Below, in pieces: positions 7,316 through 14,346 of a stretch of DNA of 15,788 nt. The stretch spans positions 1 to 15,788 of the forward strand of contig JBFWLB010000056.1 in the NCBI GenBank assembly GCA_050252335.1, given 5' to 3'. Under the pieces are notes generated by a model. That model was not told the origin of the DNA. It worked only from the letters and a program-made list of their open reading frames with translations, and did no database searches. Position 1 is the first letter of the stretch; each line of letters opens with the position of its first letter. Origin of the DNA: Berkiella_A sp050252335 (lineage in GTDB: Bacteria > Pseudomonadota > Gammaproteobacteria > Berkiellales > Berkiellaceae). Made by a program: the position numbers and the translations under genes.

Positions 7316-7344
7316 ATTATAACAACGGGTGAAGAAATTAAAAA
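7316..7344 (-). promoter_or_regulatory. Weak candidate promoter of suhB
   Basis: On the minus strand there is a perfect TATAAT (7321-7316), about 40 bases before the suhB ATG. The base run 17 positions upstream (7344-7339, TTTTTA) matches the -35 box poorly. Confidence 0.35.
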
Positions 7345-7364
7345 CCAGCGAAGAAATTTATACC

Positions 7365-8105
7365 ATGATAGAAAAAATTCGAATTGTGCTTTGTGAGACC
7401 AGTCACCCTGGTAATATCGGTGCAGTTGCACGCGCTATGAAAAACATGGGGCTCAAAAAATTAATTTTAGTAAACCCAGAAAAATTTCCATGTGCTGTTG
7501 CAACGGAACGTGCAGCAGGTGCAGATGATATTTTACAACATGCAGAGGTGGTCACCTCTTTGCATGAGGCAGTGAAGGACTGCGAGCTAATTTTTGGCAC
7601 GAGTGCACGTATGCGCGAAATACCATGGCCAAAAGTGACACCTAAACAATGTGCAGAAAAAGCTCTAAACCATGGCAATAGTGATAAAGTTGCCATTGTT
7701 TTTGGTACTGAGCGCAGTGGCTTAACCAATGAGGCGCTGTCATTGTGTAATTTTCACCTCTATATCCCCGCAAATCCACAGTATGAAGCATTAAATCTTT
7801 CCCAAGCTGTTCAAATTATTTGCTATGAGATATATCAACATTATATGGAAAAAGAGCAGCAGCAGGATGGATTGTTAGAGAATGCCCCGGTACTTGCTAG
7901 CTTAGATGATGTGATGGGTGTATTTGAACATTTGGAGCAGGCATTGCGTGCTGTTGAGTTTATCGATCCTAAACCCACACGTATTTTGATGTTGAGATTG
8001 AAACGGTTATTGCTCAAAGCTCGTTTAGATATGGAAGATGTAAATATTTTACGAGGGGTTTGTAAGGCCATTATTTATAAAGTTTCTTTGGGCGAAACTA
8101 CATAA
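7365..8105 (+). CDS. trmJ: tRNA (cytidine/uridine-2'-O-)-methyltransferase TrmJ
   Basis: TrmJ is a SPOUT-family enzyme that methylates the 2'-OH of nucleotide 32 in the anticodon loop of certain tRNAs, using S-adenosylmethionine. The product from ATG 7365 is 246 residues, the length of E. coli TrmJ. It shows the SPOUT motifs in order: ETSHPGNIGAVARAMKNMGL at the N-terminus, IVFGTERSGLTNEAL in the middle, and IPANPQYEALNLSQAVQI forming the cofactor knot, then a helical C-terminal extension. A GTG at 7329 would add 12 unconserved residues and is less likely. It stands directly upstream of iscR, a common arrangement, but a 115-base gap with its own promoter signals separates them. Confidence 0.95.
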   Translation: MIEKIRIVLCETSHPGNIGAVARAMKNMGLKKLILVNPEKFPCAVATERAAGADDILQHAEVVTSLHEAVKDCELIFGTSARMREIPWPKVTPKQCAEKALNHGNSDKVAIVFGTERSGLTNEALSLCNFHLYIPANPQYEALNLSQAVQIICYEIYQHYMEKEQQQDGLLENAPVLASLDDVMGVFEHLEQALRAVEFIDPKPTRILMLRLKRLLLKARLDMEDVNILRGVCKAIIYKVSLGETT

Positions 8106-8145
8106 TTTTTTATATTTTTGGCTGTCCGATCAATAACTCAAGTCG

Positions 8146-8151
8146 TATAAT
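8146..8151 (+). promoter_or_regulatory. Candidate -10 box of the isc operon
   Basis: A perfect TATAAT lies 69 bases before the iscR ATG, just upstream of the IscR-like site. No convincing -35 box is found 16-18 bases before it (TGTCCG at 17), so the promoter may be weak or need an activator. Confidence 0.5.
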
Positions 8152-8157
8152 GTTTTT

Positions 8158-8182
8158 AATCTTGACTACTTTACTTGGGTAT
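8158..8182 (+). promoter_or_regulatory. Probable IscR type 1 operator
   Basis: The 25 bases agree at 20 positions with the published E. coli type 1 pattern ATASYYGACT-RWWWY-AGTCRRSTAT, including CTTGACTA on the left and GGGTAT on the right; the weak spots are bases 2, 3, 12, 17 and 19. It sits over the expected start of transcription from the TATAAT at 8146. Cluster-loaded IscR bound here would block the operon, the known feedback loop. Confidence 0.7.
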
Positions 8183-8220
8183 GAGACATTGCAGCTGTTT
8201 AAATTACTAGAAAAGAAGAA

Positions 8221-8703
8221 ATGAAGCTAACTACAAAGGGAAGATACGCTGTTACTACCCTCTTAGACATGGCTTTAATGCAACGAGAAGGGCCTATTAA
8301 CATCCCTGATATTGCAAAACGTCATCATCTATCTGCTGCCTACTTAGAACGGTTGGCCGCTAAGCTGCGCCAAAAAGGCTTACTGAATAGCGTGCGTGGC
8401 GCACAAGGTGGCTATTTTCTGAGCAAAAAGCCGGAAGAAATCACCATTGCTGAAATCATTGAAGCAGTAGAAGAGAAGATGGATACCACTTTATGTCAAG
8501 GTCAAGCCAATTGCCATGAAGGTGCCGTATGTTTGACGCATCATTTATGGGAGTCTTTAAATCACGTTATTTTTGAATTTTTGCATAAAGTAACGCTTAA
8601 AGATCTGACGCAAAGACCTAATATTCTGAATCATATACACACATTACAAGTACCTACTAAAGTTTCTGTTGTTGAACCTTGTGCTATTGGATCAAAACTA
8701 TGA
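8221..8703 (+). CDS. iscR: Iron-sulfur cluster-sensing regulator IscR
   Basis: IscR is an Rrf2-family winged-helix regulator that binds a [2Fe-2S] cluster and represses the isc operon when clusters are abundant; the apo form acts at other sites. The 160 residues (E. coli 162) start MKLTTKGRYAVTTLLDMAL. The DNA-binding helix region contains LSAAYLERLAAKLRQKGLLNSVRGAQGGY. The cluster ligands C92, C98, C104 and H107 are all present at the same numbers as in E. coli, so it should be a true cluster sensor. GAAGAA directly before the ATG may serve as the ribosome site. Its stop overlaps the iscS start as ATGA. Confidence 0.98.
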   Translation: MKLTTKGRYAVTTLLDMALMQREGPINIPDIAKRHHLSAAYLERLAAKLRQKGLLNSVRGAQGGYFLSKKPEEITIAEIIEAVEEKMDTTLCQGQANCHEGAVCLTHHLWESLNHVIFEFLHKVTLKDLTQRPNILNHIHTLQVPTKVSVVEPCAIGSKL

Positions 8704-9914
8704 GTCAATCTACGATACGATATTTTGATTACGCTGCGACTACTCCCATTGATCCGCGCGTACAAACAAAGATGATTAATTGTATACAATCGTGCTACGG
8801 AAACCCCGCATCACGTTCACATGCCTATGGTTGGGAGGCTGAAAAACAAGTTGAAGAGGCAAGAGAACAAGTTGCCGTTTTGATTAACGCTGATCCCAAA
8901 GAGATTGTTTTTACCAGTGGTGCAACAGAGTCTAATAATTTAGCAATTAAAGGTGCTGCGCATTTTTACCATCGCCGTGGTAAGCATATTATTACTAGTA
9001 AAACAGAGCATAAAGCCGTTTTAGATACGTGTAGACAGCTTGAGCGTGAAGGTTTTGAGGTTACTTATCTTACGCCCAATAGTCAGGGAGAAATCACACC
9101 TGAAGCAGTTCAAAATGCTATTCGAGAAGATACGATTATTGTTTCGATTATGCATGTCAATAATGAGATTGGTATTATTCAAGATATCCATGCAATTGGT
9201 GCCATTACACGTGAAAAAAATATTATTTTCCATGTAGATGCAGCACAAGGTGCAGGTAAAATCCCCTTAGATATGGAAAATAATCAAATTGATTTGTTGT
9301 CACTCTCTGGACACAAAATCTATGGGCCTAAAGGGATTGGTGCTTTATATGTTCGTCGTAAACCACGCATACGTTTAGAAGCGCAGATGCATGGGGGTGG
9401 ACATGAAAGAGGCTTGCGTTCAGGCACATTGGCAACACATCAAATCGTTGGTTTAGGTGAGGCATGCCATATTGCCAAGCAAGAAATGCAAGCAGAAGCG
9501 CTACGCATTACTCAACTAAAGAAAAGGCTGTGGAATGGTATTGCTCATATCGAAGCATTGTCACTCAATGGCAGCTTAGAAAATAGTGTCCCTGGTATTA
9601 TTAATTTTAGTATTAATTATGTTGAGGGTGAATCTTTGATCATGGGATTAAAAGATTTAGCTGTTTCTTCTGGCTCAGCCTGCACATCTGCAAGCTTAGA
9701 ACCTTCCTATGTGCTTAAAGCCTTAGGCTTAGAAGATGAGTTAGCACATAGCTCATTGAGATTTTCAATAGGTCGTTTTACCACTGAGGCAGATGTTGAT
9801 TACGCAATTGCGCGTATTCACGAAGTTGTTGAAAAATTAAGAGCTTTATCGCCGCTTTGGGAAATGTATCAAGAGGGCGTTGATCTAAAAACAGTCGAAT
9901 GGGTAGCACATTAA
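8700..9914 (+). CDS. iscS: Cysteine desulfurase IscS
   Basis: IscS is a PLP enzyme that converts cysteine to alanine and passes the persulfide sulfur to IscU, and in many bacteria also to tRNA-thiolation proteins. The 404 residues equal the E. coli length. Visible active-site features are H104 stacking on PLP, the Schiff-base K206 in SLSGHKIYGPKG, and the catalytic C328 in SSGSACTSAS on the mobile loop. ATG 8700 overlaps the iscR stop by four bases. A TTG at 8679 would add seven residues inside iscR and is less likely. The C-terminal end after LRALSPLWEMYQEG matches the IscU-docking region of the family. Confidence 0.98.
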   Translation: MSQSTIRYFDYAATTPIDPRVQTKMINCIQSCYGNPASRSHAYGWEAEKQVEEAREQVAVLINADPKEIVFTSGATESNNLAIKGAAHFYHRRGKHIITSKTEHKAVLDTCRQLEREGFEVTYLTPNSQGEITPEAVQNAIREDTIIVSIMHVNNEIGIIQDIHAIGAITREKNIIFHVDAAQGAGKIPLDMENNQIDLLSLSGHKIYGPKGIGALYVRRKPRIRLEAQMHGGGHERGLRSGTLATHQIVGLGEACHIAKQEMQAEALRITQLKKRLWNGIAHIEALSLNGSLENSVPGIINFSINYVEGESLIMGLKDLAVSSGSACTSASLEPSYVLKALGLEDELAHSSLRFSIGRFTTEADVDYAIARIHEVVEKLRALSPLWEMYQEGVDLKTVEWVAH

Positions 9915-9925
9915 GGAGTTTAAAG

Positions 9926-10333
9926 ATGGCTTATAACGAAAAAGTAATTGATCATTATGAAAATCCCCGCAATGTGGGAAGCTTAGACAAATCAAGAACA
10001 GATGTTGGCACTGGTATGGTGGGAGCACCTGCTTGTGGTGATGTTATGAAACTGCAAATTCAAGTAGATGAAGAAACGGGTGTAATTAAAAATGCAGTTT
10101 TTAAAACCTATGGTTGTGGTTCTGCCATCGCATCCAGTTCACTTGCAACTGAAATGCTCAAAGGTCGTAATTTAGATGAAGCAACTGAAATCAAAAATAA
10201 AGACATTGCAAATGAATTAAAATTGCCCCCAGTGAAAATTCATTGTTCATTGCTTGCAGAAGATGCGATTAAAGCAGCGATTAAAGATTACCAGGCAAAG
10301 AAAGAGGCTAGGAATAATGACGCAAATGCCTAA
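9926..10333 (+). CDS. iscU: Iron-sulfur cluster scaffold IscU
   Basis: IscU is the scaffold on which clusters are built from IscS sulfur and then handed on with HscA/HscB help. The product has 135 residues (E. coli 128). The three ligand cysteines are C37 (GAPACGD, with D39), C64 (TYGCGS) and C107. LPPVK at 100-104, the HscA recognition motif, is intact and is followed by H106. A strong AAGGAG (9913-9918) fixes the start at ATG 9926, 11 bases after iscS. The extra length is one residue in a loop and a short polar tail (EARNNDANA). The gene overlaps the iscA start by 17 bases. Confidence 0.98.
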   Translation: MAYNEKVIDHYENPRNVGSLDKSRTDVGTGMVGAPACGDVMKLQIQVDEETGVIKNAVFKTYGCGSAIASSSLATEMLKGRNLDEATEIKNKDIANELKLPPVKIHCSLLAEDAIKAAIKDYQAKKEARNNDANA

Positions 10334-10703
10334 TCAGTTGCCGGACAACGATCCTGGTTTAATATTGTCTGATGCTGTGCAGAAACATTTAACAAAGTTA
10401 TTGCAAGGTAAGGATCTATTAGGGATTCGGCTAGGCATTAAAAAAGCGGGTTGTTCAGGATATGAATATGTTCTTGAATTTGCAAAAGAGTCTCAGCTCA
10501 CCGCCTTTGATTTTGTATTTCGTTTTGATGAGTTTTCAGTCGTTATTGATAAAGAAATTTATTTAAAATTCTTTAAAGGTGGCACGCAAATGGATTATTC
10601 AAAAGAAGGTATCAATGAAGGTATTAAATTTGATAATCCAAATGTTGGGCATCAGTGCGGATGTGGTGAGAGTTTTACTTTAGTTGATGAAGATGAGCAA
10701 TAA
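10317..10703 (+). CDS. iscA: A-type iron-sulfur carrier IscA
   Basis: IscA carries or donates clusters or iron to target proteins. The three invariant cysteines are C46 in KKAGCSGYEY and C114 and C116 in HQCGCGESF. The product is 128 residues against 107 in E. coli; the difference is mainly an N-terminal leader of about 15 residues before LILSDAVQKHL, and a few acidic residues at the end. I chose ATG 10317, with AGGA a few bases ahead; ATG 10326 is also possible. The overlap with iscU suggests coupled translation. Confidence 0.95.
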   Translation: MTQMPNQLPDNDPGLILSDAVQKHLTKLLQGKDLLGIRLGIKKAGCSGYEYVLEFAKESQLTAFDFVFRFDEFSVVIDKEIYLKFFKGGTQMDYSKEGINEGIKFDNPNVGHQCGCGESFTLVDEDEQ

Positions 10704-11265
10704 CAGCATTTTTGACAAAGATTATTTTGAGATTTTTGGTTTAAAAAGAGAATTTAAGCAGGATCCTGTTGAAATAAGAAAGCAATATTTGAGATTACAA
10801 TCTCATTTTCATCCTGATAATTTTGCCAATCATTCAAATTATGAAAAGCAATATTTCTTGCAGCTCTCAACCCTGATTAATGATGCATACCAGATTTTAA
10901 TGAGTCCATTAAAACGAGCACAGTATTTACTTGCTTATCTCATGCAAGTTAAAGCGGTAGATAGCTCGGATGAAAATATTTCCAATTCTTCTCACACAGC
11001 ATTCTTGATAGAGCAAATGTCTTTGAGAGAAGAAATTGAAGCATTAAAATCAAATCCTAATCCACAGGTATTAGCGGAACTAAAAAATAAGATTTCGGAA
11101 ATACAGCTGCAGCATGAATGTGCATTGGTCGATTTTTTTGAACAGTTAATATCCCAAGTATCACAAGAAGAACAACAAAAAAATATTATTCAACAAGAGA
11201 TTGAACGGCTTATTTTTGAGCTTCAATTTTATTTGAAATTAGATGAAGAATTAAAAAGTATTTGA
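10693..11265 (+). CDS. hscB: Fe-S co-chaperone HscB (J-domain protein)
   Basis: HscB brings IscU to HscA and stimulates its ATPase. The N-terminal J domain starts YFEIFGLKREF and has the HPD tripeptide at residues 40-42. The C-terminal helical bundle that binds IscU follows, with TAFLIEQMSLREEIEAL matching the family. The length is 190 residues, somewhat longer than the 171 of E. coli, with extra sequence near the end. ATG 10693 is used; ATG 10687 would add Met-Lys. The start overlaps the end of iscA by 11 bases. Confidence 0.95.
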   Translation: MSNNSIFDKDYFEIFGLKREFKQDPVEIRKQYLRLQSHFHPDNFANHSNYEKQYFLQLSTLINDAYQILMSPLKRAQYLLAYLMQVKAVDSSDENISNSSHTAFLIEQMSLREEIEALKSNPNPQVLAELKNKISEIQLQHECALVDFFEQLISQVSQEEQQKNIIQQEIERLIFELQFYLKLDEELKSI

Positions 11266-11273
11266 GACAGTCA

Positions 11274-13112
11274 ATGAATTTATTACAGATTAAGCCATTA
11301 GAAGAGCCTAAAGTTGCAAAAAAAGCGATTGGTATTGATTTGGGTACAACGCATTCCATCGTTGCGCTTTTTGAAAATGATAAAGTAAAATATTTTCAAG
11401 AAAACCAAAATGATTTAATACCCTCTGTTGTTCATTATGATAAGGATGGCTCTGTCTTAGTGGGTGCAAAAGCACAAGAAAGATTGATGGCATCACCTTC
11501 TGAAACTTTATATTCTATCAAACGTTTAATGGGACGTAGTATTCAAGAGCTGGAGAGGCAGAATATACATTTCCCTTATCAATTTCATAACACTGAACAA
11601 AGCCAACCTCATATTCAGATCCATGAGAAAACGGTAACACCTGTGCAGGTCTCTGCAGAGATATTAAGAAGCTTGCTTCATTTGTCACATAGTGAAGATG
11701 CTTCTATCGATCAAGCTGTGATCACCGTTCCCGCTTATTTTGATGAGACACAACGCCAAGCAACCTTAGAAGCGGCGCGTCTTGCGGGGATTCAAGTTTT
11801 GCGCCTACTGAATGAACCAACCGCAGCGGCTATTGCTTATGGTTTAGAGCAAAAAGCTGAGGGACTTTATTTGGTTTATGATTTGGGTGGCGGCACTTTT
11901 GATGTTTCATTGCTAAAAATTGAGAAAGGTGTCTTTGAAGTATTGGGCATGGGAGGACTATCCCATCTTGGTGGTGATGATTTTGATCGCCTTATTGCTG
12001 AGCATTTGAGAGATAAGGTAGGGGCGAAGGTAGATATTGCTTCGTTGCGTGTTATTGCAAAAAATGTAAAAGAGACTTTAAGCACAAAAGCAGAAGTATT
12101 GGTTAATATTGAAAATCAATCGATTCGTATTACACGTGCAGAATTTGAGGATTGGATTTTTCCTTTGGTGATGAACACATTGGAAACGGTGAAGGAAGTA
12201 TTAAAAACCGCTAATGTTTTACCTGCACAGATTGATGGCGTTTTATTGGTTGGTGGTTCAACACGCGTTCCGTATATTATTCAGTTAATGGAAAAGCATT
12301 TTTCGGGTAAATTACATCATAGCATTGATCCCGATAAAGTTGTTGCTATGGGCGCAGCCATTCAAGCCAGTATTCTTTCAGGTAATCGTAAAGATCCACA
12401 TGTATTATTAGATGTCATTCCTTTATCATTGGGTATTGAAATGATGGGTGGGTTGGTTGAAAAAATCTTGATGAGAAATTCGAAGATGCCTTGTCAGCGT
12501 ACCCAGACCTTTACAACCTATCAAGATAATCAAACAGGGTTGTCGCTACATGTTGTGCAAGGTGAGCGTGAATTGGCGAAAGATTGTCGTTCATTGGCTC
12601 AGTTTGATTTAACAGGGATTCCACCAATGCCCGCAGGATTAGCCCGTATCGAAGTCAGCTTTCGTCTTGATGCTGATGGTTTGTTGGATGTAACCGCCAT
12701 CGAATTGCAAAGCCAAACAAAATCCCATATTCAAGTGAAGCCTACCTTTGCGCTTTCTTCTGATACAATTGGTGAATTGTTAAATGATTCAATTGCGAAT
12801 GCTAGCCAAGATGTGAAAAATAGAAAAATCAGCGAGAAATGCGTAGAGGCGCAGCATTTGATTGATACAGTTGAAAAAGCAATGCAATCTTCTAGCGAGT
12901 TACTAACTGGTCTTGAAATTCAAAATATACAAGATGCAAAAGAGGCTTTAAGCAAAGAGATTGAAAATAAAAATTCTGTTGCTAAATTAAATACACATAT
13001 TCAAGCTCTAGAATCTGCTGCGGATGTCTTGATGCAAAAAAGATTACAATGGGTATTGGATCAAACATTAACAGGCCGTTCTATTTCTGAAGTTTTTAAA
13101 GATTATGACTAA
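11274..13112 (+). CDS. hscA: Hsp70-type Fe-S chaperone HscA
   Basis: HscA is the dedicated Hsp70 that binds the LPPVK motif of IscU and, using ATP, promotes cluster transfer. The 612 residues (E. coli 616) show the nucleotide-binding motifs in order: AIGIDLGTTHS (18-28), VPAYFDETQRQA (152-163), NEPTAAAIAYG (180-190), VYDLGGGTFD (201-210) and LLVGGSTRVP. The interdomain linker is LLDVIPLSLGIE, and a beta substrate domain and helical lid follow. ATG 11274 lies eight bases after hscB; a TTG at 11262 would add four residues. No insertion or truncation is seen. Confidence 0.98.
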   Translation: MNLLQIKPLEEPKVAKKAIGIDLGTTHSIVALFENDKVKYFQENQNDLIPSVVHYDKDGSVLVGAKAQERLMASPSETLYSIKRLMGRSIQELERQNIHFPYQFHNTEQSQPHIQIHEKTVTPVQVSAEILRSLLHLSHSEDASIDQAVITVPAYFDETQRQATLEAARLAGIQVLRLLNEPTAAAIAYGLEQKAEGLYLVYDLGGGTFDVSLLKIEKGVFEVLGMGGLSHLGGDDFDRLIAEHLRDKVGAKVDIASLRVIAKNVKETLSTKAEVLVNIENQSIRITRAEFEDWIFPLVMNTLETVKEVLKTANVLPAQIDGVLLVGGSTRVPYIIQLMEKHFSGKLHHSIDPDKVVAMGAAIQASILSGNRKDPHVLLDVIPLSLGIEMMGGLVEKILMRNSKMPCQRTQTFTTYQDNQTGLSLHVVQGERELAKDCRSLAQFDLTGIPPMPAGLARIEVSFRLDADGLLDVTAIELQSQTKSHIQVKPTFALSSDTIGELLNDSIANASQDVKNRKISEKCVEAQHLIDTVEKAMQSSSELLTGLEIQNIQDAKEALSKEIENKNSVAKLNTHIQALESAADVLMQKRLQWVLDQTLTGRSISEVFKDYD

Positions 13113-13443
13113 AATTACATTTTTGCCACATGAAGAGATTTGTCCCGAAGGGAAAACGGTTGAAGCATTACCAGGTCAATCCATATTAGAAATTGCGCTT
13201 GAAAATGATATTCATATTGAACATGCCTGCGAAATGTCTTGCGCATGTACAACCTGTCATGTCATTGTCAGGAAAGGTTATGATTCATTGATTCCTCCTG
13301 AGGAACGCGAAGAGGATTTGCTTGATAGGGCTTGGGGATTAGAACCAGAGTCTCGTTTAAGTTGCCAATCCATCATCGAAGCAGATGATTTAGAAATAGA
13401 GATCCCTAAATATACGATTAATCATGTTTCGGAGAAAGGTTAA
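13105..13443 (+). CDS. fdx: ISC [2Fe-2S] ferredoxin
   Basis: This adrenodoxin-type ferredoxin supplies electrons for cluster assembly on IscU. The 112 residues contain the ligand cysteines C42, C48, C51 and C87 (ACEMSCACTTCHV and RLSCQS), plus the extra conserved C46. Length and cysteine numbers match E. coli Fdx. The start overlaps the hscA end by eight bases and the TAA stop shares one base with the iscX ATG, so these genes are translated as a chain. Confidence 0.97.
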   Translation: MTKITFLPHEEICPEGKTVEALPGQSILEIALENDIHIEHACEMSCACTTCHVIVRKGYDSLIPPEEREEDLLDRAWGLEPESRLSCQSIIEADDLEIEIPKYTINHVSEKG

Positions 13444-13643
13444 TGGCTTATAAATGGACTGATGTGTATATGATTGCTGAGGATTTAGCGGAAGCTTTCC
13501 CTGAGCAAGATCCACAATACGTGCGATTTACAGATTTACATCGTTGGATTTGTGAATTACCCAATTTTGAGGATGATCCTAAGCGAAGTAATGAAAAAAT
13601 TTTAGAAGCTATTCAAATGGCCTGGATAAAAGAGGTTGGTTAA
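13443..13643 (+). CDS. iscX: ISC accessory protein IscX
   Basis: IscX is a small acidic protein that binds IscS and modulates cluster assembly depending on iron level. The 66 residues match the usual length. The family pattern is plain: KWTDVYMIAEDLAEAFPEQDP, then VRFTDLHRWICELPNFEDDPKRSNEKILEAIQMAW. The gene ends the isc operon. I see no good intrinsic terminator after it, so some read-through into ndk is possible. Confidence 0.97.
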   Translation: MAYKWTDVYMIAEDLAEAFPEQDPQYVRFTDLHRWICELPNFEDDPKRSNEKILEAIQMAWIKEVG

Positions 13644-13677
13644 TCAACTCTATCATTATTAGCATTATGCTTGTAAA

Positions 13678-13707
13678 TGTACAAAGCAAACATGACTTGC
13701 GTATAAT
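13678..13707 (+). promoter_or_regulatory. Candidate promoter of ndk
   Basis: A perfect TATAAT (13702-13707) follows TGTACA (13678-13683) by 18 bases; the -35 match is four of six. A small inverted repeat (TTGTA 13671-13675, TACAA 13680-13684) overlaps the -35 box. The leader to the ndk ATG is about 68 bases. Confidence 0.55.
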
Positions 13708-13781
13708 ATTAGTGTATTAAATTTAGTTTGTTCAATTACCTATATATCATCTTAGGTATCCCAATTAAACCGGAGTAAAAA

Positions 13782-14213
13782 ATGGCTTTAGAAAGAACCT
13801 TATCTATCATTAAACCTGATGCAGTGGCTAAAAATGTTGTTGGAGAAGTGATTGCGCGTTTTGAAAAAGCAGGATTGCGTGTCATTGCTGCTCGTATGAT
13901 GCAACTTTCGCAAGAACAAGCCGAATCATTCTATGAAGTGCACAAAGAGCGTCCTTTTTTTAATGATTTAGTAAAATTTATGATCAGCGGACCTGTATTG
14001 GTTCAAGTGCTCGAAGGTGAAAATGCGATTAAAGTAAATCGTGACGTGATGGGCGCAACCAATCCTAAAGAAGCCGCTCCTGGTACAATTCGTGCTGATT
14101 TTGCTGTAAGTATTGATGAAAATGCAGTGCATGGTTCTGATGCTGAAGATACTGCTAAGCGTGAAATTGCTTTCTTTTTCAAAGGCAATGAACTCTGCGA
14201 ACGCATTCGCTAA
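13782..14213 (+). CDS. ndk: Nucleoside diphosphate kinase
   Basis: Ndk moves the terminal phosphate from ATP to other nucleoside diphosphates through a phosphohistidine, balancing NTP and dNTP pools in the cytoplasm. The 143 residues match E. coli. The active-site His is H117 in NAVHGSDAEDT. K11 in SIIKPDAV and the nucleotide-binding stretch NRDVMGATNPKEAAPGTIR are present. GGAG precedes the ATG. A structured element begins right after its stop codon, and rlmN follows in the same direction. Confidence 0.98.
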   Translation: MALERTLSIIKPDAVAKNVVGEVIARFEKAGLRVIAARMMQLSQEQAESFYEVHKERPFFNDLVKFMISGPVLVQVLEGENAIKVNRDVMGATNPKEAAPGTIRADFAVSIDENAVHGSDAEDTAKREIAFFFKGNELCERIR

Positions 14214-14215
14214 TA

Positions 14216-14302
14216 ATCTTCACATATGAGTCTTCGGAATGCTTGTTGTTATATCACAATCAGCGTCTACCCGATGACTCATCGGCTGGACTATGTGTGT
14301 AC
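14216..14302 (+). repeat. Structured intergenic element, copy B
   Basis: This segment starts two bases after the ndk stop and resembles copy A at 3276-3406: AATCTTCACATATGAGTCTTCGG at the 5' side (14216-14238), then CACAATC, CTACCCG and GACTATG to GTAC on the 3' side. ATGAGTCTTCGG (14227-14238) can pair with CCGATGACTCAT (14271-14282), one mismatch. The 3' piece can alternatively fold on itself, since CCGATGACTCATCGG (14271-14285) is palindromic about its central C. A 9-base stem (14241-14249 with 14255-14263, one mismatch) lies inside. It lacks the middle hairpin of copy A. No clear terminator follows. Confidence 0.5.
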
Positions 14303-14346
14303 GCTATTGAAGTATAGTAACCCCTTAATAAATAAGACTTAAATTT

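Noticed and set aside
7289..7331. A plus-strand promoter for trmJ in the suhB-trmJ gap
   Set aside because: TTGATT (7303-7308) has no -10 box at a workable distance, and TATAGT (7289-7294) has no -35 box outside suhB.
8124..8148. A second IscR type 1 site upstream of the first
   Set aside because: CAAGTCGTAT resembles one half, but AGTC is shifted by two bases from the required spacing and the other half is missing.
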